Part shown: positions 56,854 to 64,000 of the stretch, one piece after another
Numbering within the stretch: position 1 is the stretch's first letter
Layout of the letters: every line of letters begins with the position of its first letter
Origin: Halanaeroarchaeum sp. HSR-CO
GTDB taxonomy: Archaea; Halobacteriota; Halobacteria; Halobacteriales; Halobacteriaceae
Length of the DNA: 64,000 bases
Direction of reading: 5' to 3'
Assembly (NCBI RefSeq): GCF_024972755.1
Contig: NZ_CP087724.1
Span: 2,356,001-2,420,000, forward strand
The notes under the pieces: generated by a model
Database searches by the model: none
What the model saw: the letters and a program-made list of their open reading frames with translations, nothing else
Told to the model about the DNA's origin: nothing
Position numbers and translations under genes: made by a program

Positions 56854-57390
56854 CTAGAGGTGGACCGCCCGTGAGGCGTCTTCGACGGTGGTGCCCTCGA
56901 GGTTGGCGAACGCGTCGTACAGTCGGTCGTAGGTGTCTTCGACGGCCTCCACGATGACCTTCGTCTCGGAGATGACAGGCATGAAGTTCGTATCGCCCTG
57001 CCAGCGCGGGACGACGTGCGTGTGGAGGTGATCGTCGATGGAACCGCCGGCCGCCGACCCCCCGAGGTTGAGCCCCGTGTTGATGCCGTCTGGATTCATC
57101 GCCGCCTTCAGCGCCGTGATGGTTTGCTGGACGAGACGGCTGTGGGCGAGCAGAACCGGCTCGGAGAGGTCCTCGTAATCGCGTTCGTGGGCAAACGGAA
57201 TGACCATCGCGTGCCCGGGGTTGTACGGGTAGTTGTTGAGCATCACGAAGGCGTGCTCGTTTCTGGCGACGACGAGGTACTCCCTGTCGGCCCCCATCTC
57301 GGGTACCTCGCAGAAGACGCAGTCCTCGAATTCCTCGTTCCCGTCGCGTTCCACCCACTCGATGCGCCACGGGGCGAAGACGGAATCCAT
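56854..57390 (-). CDS. HIT-family nucleotide hydrolase/phosphorylase-like protein
   Basis: A 178-aa HIT protein. The catalytic triad motif HLHTHVVPRW (HxHxH) is near residue 120. A CVFCEVPE CxxC near residue 24 may bind zinc, as in Ap4A phosphorylase and APRATAXIN-like HIT proteins. GHAMVIPFAHERD and GGSAAGGSIDDHLHTH are consistent. Substrates are probably dinucleoside polyphosphates or nucleotidyl-sulfates. It lies downstream of map in the same direction, 63 bp apart. Confidence 0.87.
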   Translation of the reverse strand: MDSVFAPWRIEWVERDGNEEFEDCVFCEVPEMGADREYLVVARNEHAFVMLNNYPYNPGHAMVIPFAHERDYEDLSEPVLLAHSRLVQQTITALKAAMNPDGINTGLNLGGSAAGGSIDDHLHTHVVPRWQGDTNFMPVISETKVIVEAVEDTYDRLYDAFANLEGTTVEDASRAVHL

Positions 57391-57453
57391 GACCGATCGT
57401 GCGAGCGGCGTGCCAGTAATGGTTCCGGCTCGGTCGACGGTCGCTCTCGTTTG

Positions 57454-58344
57454 CTATCCGGTCGTGACCTCGGCCCCGTCCTCGGTGACGATGATCGTGT
57501 GCTCGGCCTGACTGACGAGTGCGCCGTCCTGCTCTTTGAGCACCGGATAGCTCCGAAGGACGTCGTTCATCGTCAGGCGACGCAGCGACATCTCCGCACG
57601 TGCGTCGTCGAGCCACCGGGCAGCGAACGGGAGTTCCCGGTACGCTTCGGCGACCGTCTCCATCACCTGGCGTGCCTGTCGGTTGCGGACGCGACCCTCC
57701 GAGACCAGCGAGTAGATCTCCGTCTTGGAGCCCTCGCCGACCTTCCCACTCCCATCCGTGACGAACGGTTCGATGGCGACCACGTCGCCGACCTGCAACT
57801 CGACGCCGGTGTCCAGTCCGCGATTGGGGACGTTCGGCCCGGTGTGGGCGTCCCACTGCGCGAGGCCGTGACCCGTGAGGTTGACGACCGGGTTCAGGTC
57901 GTAGCTGTCGATGGCGGCCTCGATCTCCGCGCCGATCTCGCCGGTATGAACACCGGGTTCGACGGCGTCGATCGCCGCCGCGAGGGCGTCCTCTGCGGCC
58001 TCGACCATCTCGGGATTCCCGCTCAGGTCCACGGTCGTCGCCGCGTCGGCGATCCAGCCATCGACGTGGACGCCGATGTCCAGACAGACCATCTCCTCGC
58101 CGAAGACGGACTCGTCGTCGCGGGCTGGTGTCGCGTGGGATGCCTCCTCGTCGATGGAGATGTTGACCGGGAAGGCGGGCGCTCCCCCCAGTTCTTCGAT
58201 ACGATCTTCGGCGAACTCGGCTACCTCGAGATGGCTCGCGCCCACCTCGACGCGATCGGCGGCTTCCGCGAGGACGGTCTCGAGGATCTCGCCCGCCTCT
58301 CGATACTGCTCGTACTGCTCGGCGGACAGGTCGACGTCGCTCAT
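57454..58344 (-). CDS. map: Methionine aminopeptidase (type II)
   Basis: Removes the initiator Met from nascent proteins. The 296-aa enzyme is archaeal type II: HGLAQWDAHTGPNVPN near residue 150 gives a metal His, DIGVHVDGWIADAATTVDLSG the two Asp ligands, and PFVTDGSGKVGEGSKTEIYSL the later contacts. The start MSDVDLSAEQY is placed at the first Met of the fold. It precedes the HIT gene on the same strand. Confidence 0.95.
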   Translation of the reverse strand: MSDVDLSAEQYEQYREAGEILETVLAEAADRVEVGASHLEVAEFAEDRIEELGGAPAFPVNISIDEEASHATPARDDESVFGEEMVCLDIGVHVDGWIADAATTVDLSGNPEMVEAAEDALAAAIDAVEPGVHTGEIGAEIEAAIDSYDLNPVVNLTGHGLAQWDAHTGPNVPNRGLDTGVELQVGDVVAIEPFVTDGSGKVGEGSKTEIYSLVSEGRVRNRQARQVMETVAEAYRELPFAARWLDDARAEMSLRRLTMNDVLRSYPVLKEQDGALVSQAEHTIIVTEDGAEVTTG

Positions 58345-58386
58345 GCACCCCACTTCAGCCGACCGGCAGAAAGCGCTTGCGGGTCC

Positions 58387-59240
58387 TCACCGCGTGGCCG
58401 TCGCCGTCTGCATCGCCGCCGTGTTGAACGCGCTCCCCACGGTCCCATCGACGTCGGCGACGATGACGGCGGCGCCCGATTCTGTGACGTCGGTGAACTC
58501 CTCGATGGCCAGGTCGGCCGCGATCTGGGCTTCGTGGCCCGATTCCAGATGGTCGACCGCGCGACGGGTAAGCGTCACCCGGGCGATGTCCTCGCCCACC
58601 CCGGTCGCACTCGCGCCCCCGGCCGGTGCGGCGTAGAATCCGCTCCCGACCTGGGGGACGTCACCCACCCGACCCGCGAGCGCCAGCCAGCGACCCCCGG
58701 TCGAAGTCGCCGCAGCGACGCGATCCCCGTCGACGGCGACGGCGCCGACCGTGTCGTGGCCGCCGAACCGTCCCTGGAGCCATTCGAGGTGGTCCGCGGG
58801 CCCCCGGTCGGAGTCCCCTCGAGTTCGTTCCACCGGGTTCGCGTCCGCTCGCTCTGGAGGTCGACCGCGGTCTCGATCCCGAAATCCGCTGCGAGGTCCA
58901 CCGCGTGCACACCACTCACCAGCACGTGTGGCGTCTCCTCTAAAACGACGCGAGCCACGGAGACGGCGTGCTCGACGCCGGGCATCGAGCACGCGGCGCC
59001 GACCTCCCGATCGTCGGTCATCAGCCCGGCGTCGGTACGGGCGATGCCATCGCTCTGAGGCCAGCTTCCGAAGCCGGCATTGAACCGCGGATCGGATTCG
59101 AGGAGGTGTATCGTCGCGACGACCGCATCGAGGGGTTCGGACTCGGACACGCCCGTCTCGACGGCCGACGCGAGGGCCGAGTGGCGGGCGTCTGGCGCAG
59201 CTGGAACGTCGCCGGCCCCGCCGTGTGCGATAACGCGCAT
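58387..59240 (-). pseudogene. Isoaspartyl peptidase/L-asparaginase (type 2), frameshifted
   Basis: An Ntn-hydrolase gene split between two frames. The N-terminal half (MRVIAHGGAGDVPAAPDA, then FNAGFGSWPQSDG and PHVLVSGVHAVDLAADFG) is in one frame, and the catalytic half (HDTVGAVAVDGDRVAAATST, GSGFYAAPAGGAS, then the C-terminus) is in another. Joining needs one extra G in the run of four on the minus strand at 58815-58818; with five, the peptide reads continuously (LEGDSDRGPADHLEW). The catalytic Thr (T of HDTVG) and autoprocessing site are intact. It is either a true loss of function or a one-base sequencing/assembly error. Confidence 0.85.
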
Positions 59241-59357
59241 ATCCGTCGCTCGCAGTGGGGGGAGAAAAATCCCCGACACGGAGGTCGGCCGTCGCATGTT
59301 AACACAATGGACGCAAACAGCAGGTTTCTTGCCTGGTCCTTCAGAGTTTTAGATGAT

Positions 59358-60610
<1,253 letters not shown>

Positions 60611-60626
<16 letters not shown>

Positions 60627-60658
60627 ACAGGTCTTCGGCCAGTCGAGCTTCGCTCGAC
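60611..60658 (+). terminator. Two stem-loops at the 3' end of icd
   Basis: CGAAGACCTG (60611-60620) and CAGGTCTTCG (60628-60637) form a perfect 10-bp stem whose 7-base loop holds the stop codon TAG (60624-60626). A second perfect stem GTCGAGC-TTC-GCTCGAC (60642-60658) follows. They may terminate or protect the icd mRNA; no T-run follows. Confidence 0.6.
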
Positions 60659-60756
60659 GCAATCCAAGAACCGCCACAATCACCCCGATCTCCACATTCT
60701 TTCGACCGATCGCAGCGCTCAGCGACTGCTATCAGGAGTCGCTGGCAGTCGGGCCG

Positions 60757-61095
60757 TCACTCCTGCCAGCTCGGGTTCTCGCGCGGGGGGCTGAAGATGT
60801 CCACGCCGACGATTGGCTCGTCGCCGCGATTCTCCAGTGCGTGCGGTTCGCCGCCAGGAATCGAGTAGGAGTCGCCCGGCCCGACGGGAATCTCCTCCCC
60901 GTCGACGAGGAAGACCGCCTCCCCGCTCTCGATGTACCCCGCCTGTTCGTGCGGGTGGCTGTGTTCGGGAACGGTCGCCCCCGGTTCGATCTCGAAGTGC
61001 TGGACGTTCATCGCCTCGCCGCCAGCGAGGAGTTTGAGGTGGGCGCCGTCGACCGGTTCCGCCGATTCGATCTCGGATTCGTTGACGCGTTCCAT
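60757..61095 (-). CDS. Cupin domain protein
   Basis: A 112-aa cupin. The first motif PEHSHPHEQAGYIESGE and the second PGGEPHALENRGDEP each give metal-binding His residues. The start at MERVNESEIESAE is chosen; the upstream frame is not homologous. Substrate unknown. It is unrelated in sequence to the other cupin at 24040. It is divergent from the Zn-ribbon gene. Confidence 0.82.
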   Translation of the reverse strand: MERVNESEIESAEPVDGAHLKLLAGGEAMNVQHFEIEPGATVPEHSHPHEQAGYIESGEAVFLVDGEEIPVGPGDSYSIPGGEPHALENRGDEPIVGVDIFSPPRENPSWQE

Positions 61096-61157
61096 ACGGA
61101 CAGCACGCGGCCCCGGCACCTAAAGGTTCAACTGCGATGGGGTGCGAAGGGTGTAGC

Positions 61158-61679
61158 GTGTACGCCGTCGTCGGCTGCTCGGACTGCGAGGCACTGTGGA
61201 TCGTCGAGGGACGGCCGGAGACGACCGGCTGTCCCCGCTGTGGGTCGCGCCACCGCTTCGAGGCCCTCAAGAAGTTCGTGACGACCGACGACGAGGACCA
61301 TGCCCGGGACGTGCGGTCGGCCCTTCTGGCGAAGCGGCGGGGCGAAGAGGACGCCTTCGCGAGGGTCGATTCGTTCGCCGAACTGGAGCCCGCCCTCGAG
61401 GACGTCGGAACGACCGACGAGGAGTACCTTGCGGCGAGCGGTATCGATACCGAGGAAGTCGCAGCGGCAGGCGAGCGAGCGATGGCGGGCAACCAGTCGC
61501 GGAGTCGAAAGGACGTCGTCCTCGACGCCCTCGCGGCACTCGACCACCCGGACGAGGCCGCCGTCGTCGAGTTCGCCGGCGAGCGGGGGGTTCCCGCGGA
61601 CTACGTGCGGTCGGCGCTGGAGAAGCTGGAGCGGATGGGGAGAGTCTCGCGCGGGCGAGACGGCTATCGATTGCTCTGA
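61158..61679 (+). CDS. Zn-ribbon plus winged-helix-like haloarchaeal protein (DUF5817-like)
   Basis: A 173-aa protein. An N-terminal zinc ribbon has CSDCEALWIVEG and TTGCPRCGSRHRF, i.e. two CxxC pairs within 30 residues. A helical linker follows, and the C-terminus (VVLDALAALDHPDEAAVVEF to YRLL) looks like a winged-helix DNA- or protein-binding domain. I recall similar proteins as DUF5817. GTG at 61158 is chosen as start because a CTAAAGG box (61120-61126) puts the transcript start near 61146-61150, downstream of the ATG at 61137. With the ATG start, the CEGC pair would add a third CxxC. Confidence 0.72.
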   Translation: MYAVVGCSDCEALWIVEGRPETTGCPRCGSRHRFEALKKFVTTDDEDHARDVRSALLAKRRGEEDAFARVDSFAELEPALEDVGTTDEEYLAASGIDTEEVAAAGERAMAGNQSRSRKDVVLDALAALDHPDEAAVVEFAGERGVPADYVRSALEKLERMGRVSRGRDGYRLL

Positions 61680-61717
61680 GGACTGCGGAGAGACCCGACC
61701 GGCTGCCAGGCGGGAGC

Positions 61718-62929
61718 CTAACGCCCCAGGTCCTCGTGTGCACTCGCGAGGTGACGCGAGGCGAGCGCGGCGAGCAACGAGAGTTCGCCCGCGAGCGCGG
61801 CCGCAGCGATGATCTCGGCGAGGGCGTCGGCGTTGCTCCCCGGCGGATCGCCACCGCCGTCGAGGCCGAGCAGTTCGAGAGCGTCGGCCTGGGTCGGCAG
61901 GCCCGTCCCCCCGCCGACGGTGCCCAGTTCCAGACTGGCGAAGGAGACGCTCGCGTAGAGTTCCGCTTCCCTGGCTTCGACGGTCGTGATGGCGTTGGCG
62001 CCCTCGACGACCTGCGCGGGGTCCTGGCCCGTCGCGAGGAACATCGCGGCGACGACGTTGCTCGCGTGCGCGTTGAACCCCAGACTCCCCGCCTTCGCGC
62101 TCCCGACGAGGTTCTTCCGGGTGTTGACCTCGGCGATGGCCTCGGGAGTCGTGTCGAAGCGGTCGGCGACGACGTCACGGGGGATGCGCACGTCGGCGGT
62201 CACCGAGCGACCGCGGCCCTCGACGGCGTTGATCGCGGCCGGTTTCTTGTCCGTACACAGATTCCCCGAGAGGGAGACCAGTTCCGCGGGCGTCTCGTCC
62301 TCGAGGAGTTCGGCGGCCGCCGCAGTGGCGATGGTGGCCATGTTCATCCCCATGGCGTCCTTCGTATCGTAGCTGAACCGAACGAAGACCGAGTCGCCGA
62401 CGACGTAGGGTCTGGCCCACTGCAGTTCGCCGTGGTCGGTGGTCGCCTCGGCCGCCGCGGCCAACCGCTCCTGGTTATCGCGCACCCACTCGGTCACGGC
62501 CTGCCCCTCTGCGACGTCGTAGACCCGGAACACCGGCGCCCGCGTCATCCCGTGCTTCGTGACCCGAACCGTCGCCCCGCCGGCCGCATCGAGCGCCGAG
62601 CAGCCGCGGTTGACGCTGGCGACGAGCGCGCCCTCGGTTGTGGCGAGCGGCAGGTGGTATTCGCCCTCGGCCGCCGAGCCGTGAACCGGGATCGGGCCGG
62701 CCAACCCCATCGGGATCTGGGCCGCTCCGAGCATGTTCTCCACGTTCGGCTCCGCGTCCGCCGGGTCGAAGGAGAAGGTTCCGACGGCGTCGAGGTCCGC
62801 GCCGGTCTCGCGGCGAAGGTACTCGCGTCGGGCGTCGGCCGCGGTCCGTGGGTCCGTGTGAGATTCCAGGTCGTGGATGGGGATTTCGCCGGCCTGGACG
62901 CGGTCGGCGAGGGCGTCTGCGTCGGTCAT
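61718..62929 (-). CDS. hmgA: 3-hydroxy-3-methylglutaryl-CoA reductase
   Basis: Makes mevalonate for archaeal isoprenoid lipids, the target of mevinolin and statins in haloarchaea. The 403-aa class I enzyme has ENMLGAAQIPMG near residue 64, the catalytic Glu in TTEGALVASVNRG, the Lys/Asp region DAMGMNM, and GTVGGGTGLPTQADA near residue 345. The start is at MTDADALADRVQ; the long frame upstream is unrelated. It is divergent from the amidohydrolase gene. Confidence 0.96.
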   Translation of the reverse strand: MTDADALADRVQAGEIPIHDLESHTDPRTAADARREYLRRETGADLDAVGTFSFDPADAEPNVENMLGAAQIPMGLAGPIPVHGSAAEGEYHLPLATTEGALVASVNRGCSALDAAGGATVRVTKHGMTRAPVFRVYDVAEGQAVTEWVRDNQERLAAAAEATTDHGELQWARPYVVGDSVFVRFSYDTKDAMGMNMATIATAAAAELLEDETPAELVSLSGNLCTDKKPAAINAVEGRGRSVTADVRIPRDVVADRFDTTPEAIAEVNTRKNLVGSAKAGSLGFNAHASNVVAAMFLATGQDPAQVVEGANAITTVEAREAELYASVSFASLELGTVGGGTGLPTQADALELLGLDGGGDPPGSNADALAEIIAAAALAGELSLLAALASRHLASAHEDLGR

Positions 62930-63028
62930 GGTCCAGTGCACGAGTGGGTCGATGTAACCGTTATCGCATCGAGAGTGCGAGCGTCGCCCATCCCAACCGT
63001 TTTGACGGCGCCAGTCGGTTCTCCGGTA

Positions 63029-64000
63029 ATGGCCGAACCCGCAGCTGTCGTCTTCGTCGGTGGCGAGGTCCACACCATGACGACACCGGACGAGACCGCC
63101 GAGGCGGTGGCCGTCAGGGACGGACGGATCACCCGGGTTACCTCGGCGTACGAGTCCCAGTTCGTCACGGGCGCGGAGACCACCGTCATCGACCTCGAGG
63201 GTCGCGTCCTGCTCCCAGGGTTCATCGACGCCCACACCCACATGCAACAGCACGGACAGTCGCTCGTCCACGCCGATCTCACAGCAGCCGAGAGCCTCGA
63301 GGCGGCGCTGGAACGACTGGCTGAGGACGCGGCACCGAATCACGAGTGGCTGCTCGGCTTCGGCTGGGACGAGAGCGAGTGGGGCGAGGACCCAGCGCCG
63401 ACCCGCGACGACCTCGACGCCGTCTCGACGGACCGGCCGGTCGCCGCCTTCCGCGTCGATCTCCACTCCGTCGCGCTCAACTCGGTCGCCCTGGAACGAC
63501 TACGGGCCGACCTCCCCGAGGAGGAGGTCCAGATGGACGACGGTGAGCCGACAGGACGAGTGGTCGAGTCGGGGGTCGACGTGGTCTGGGATGCCGTCGC
63601 GCCTGACGTGGCGGAGACACGCCGACTGCTACGGGCCGCCATCGAGGACGTTCACGCCAAGGGGGTGACCGGCGTCCACGACATGGTTCGCCAGTCGCAT
63701 GCGCCGAGAGCCTACCGGGATCTGGACGCCGCAGGCGACCTCGACCTCCGGGTTCGGATCAACTACTGGTCGGACCACCTCGACGCGGTCGAGGAACTCG
63801 GCCTCCGTCCGAATCACGGAAGCGAGTTCGTCCGCGTCGGCGCCATCAAGACGTTCACCGACGGGAGCATCGGCAGCCAGACCGCGAAGCTCTCCGAGCC
63901 GTTCGCCGACGCGCCCGACGAGACGGGGACCTGGGTCGTTGCGCCTGCAGAGCTCCGGGAACTCGCGAGGCGAGTGAGCGAGGGCGATCGCCAGTTGACC
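63029..64000 (+). CDS. Amidohydrolase (YtcJ-like), 3' end outside window
   Basis: At least 324 residues; no stop before the window ends. The amidohydrolase fold is shown by GRVLLPGFIDAHTHMQQHG near residue 62, with HxH metal ligands. FGWDESEWGEDPAPTRDDL near residue 112 and VGAIKTFTDGSIGSQTA near residue 270 are typical of the YtcJ-like branch (predicted N-formimino or imidazolone-type amidases). A TTTTGA box at 62999-63004 lies about 26-30 bp upstream of the ATG. Confidence 0.88.
   Translation, partial: MAEPAAVVFVGGEVHTMTTPDETAEAVAVRDGRITRVTSAYESQFVTGAETTVIDLEGRVLLPGFIDAHTHMQQHGQSLVHADLTAAESLEAALERLAEDAAPNHEWLLGFGWDESEWGEDPAPTRDDLDAVSTDRPVAAFRVDLHSVALNSVALERLRADLPEEEVQMDDGEPTGRVVESGVDVVWDAVAPDVAETRRLLRAAIEDVHAKGVTGVHDMVRQSHAPRAYRDLDAAGDLDLRVRINYWSDHLDAVEELGLRPNHGSEFVRVGAIKTFTDGSIGSQTAKLSEPFADAPDETGTWVVAPAELRELARRVSEGDRQLT

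Noticed and set aside
58387-59240. Programmed -1 frameshift in the asparaginase-type gene
   Set aside because: There is no slippery heptamer or downstream stem-loop typical of recoding, and no known precedent for this family; a one-base deletion in a G-run is simpler.

Overview
The window is chromosomal DNA from a haloarchaeon (class Halobacteria). The evidence is high GC, proteins very rich in Asp and Glu, TATA-type promoters about 26 bp upstream of start codons with almost no leader, archaeal-type genes (GatD, type II methionine aminopeptidase, PspA, bat-type regulator, HMG-CoA reductase, SAMP/MoaD-like modifier, JAMM protease) and many small proteins of kinds I know only from haloarchaea. 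No rRNA, tRNA, CRISPR array, insertion sequence or prophage was found. The gene order looks like core chromosome with a few disturbed spots.

Layout. 1-6462: branched-chain amino acid operon ilvB(partial)-ilvN-ilvC-small ORF-leuC-leuD-leuB, all translationally coupled by 4 or 8 bp overlaps. 6473-13662: thrB, two flavoproteins, a CDGSH protein, several small haloarchaeal proteins and a soluble chemoreceptor. 13831-19385: carB, a DUF1684 protein, carA and a divergent Lrp/AsnC regulator; a TTACGA-N3-TCGTAA element lies between carA and the regulator, and a 12-bp identical core lies upstream of carB. 19447-24732: IPP isomerase-like Nudix protein, JAMM desampylase, quinone-type alcohol dehydrogenase, His-rich MoaB, cold-shock protein, folate enzyme, cupin. 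24773-25964: five tandem 70-bp repeats, two small Cys-rich genes and two poly-C/G tracts. 25965-36523: bat-type regulator divergent from a GAF-PAS histidine kinase, an AspT-like carrier, guaA, pyrG, a hydrolase, PspA and a DUF302 protein. 36723-44821: thrS, a DgcA/DgcN D-glutamate pair, a Vms1-like peptidyl-tRNA hydrolase, ArsR-type regulator, gatD, a decayed GNAT gene and a SAMP-like protein with a tail after its diglycine. 44856-48763: three membrane genes with TrkA-C or Usp domains. 48832-53787: nucleoside breakdown genes (uridine phosphorylase, PfkB kinase, DUF63 membrane protein, ribose-1,5-bisphosphate isomerase, DeoC). 53784-64000: membrane spermidine-synthase-like fusion, tRNA methylthiotransferase, HIT protein, map, a frameshifted asparaginase-type gene, icd, cupin, a Zn-ribbon protein, hmgA and a truncated amidohydrolase.

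The genes together describe amino acid (Ile/Val/Leu/Thr, carbamoyl phosphate), nucleotide (CTP, GMP, nucleoside salvage), isoprenoid (HMG-CoA reductase, IPP isomerase) and translation-related (ThrRS, GatD, map, Vms1, t6A modification) housekeeping. The least ordinary parts are the car operator system, the SAMP with a C-terminal tail, the nucleoside operon with an embedded DUF63 protein, the D-glutamate pair, the Cys-lacking IPP isomerase and the 70-bp satellite.
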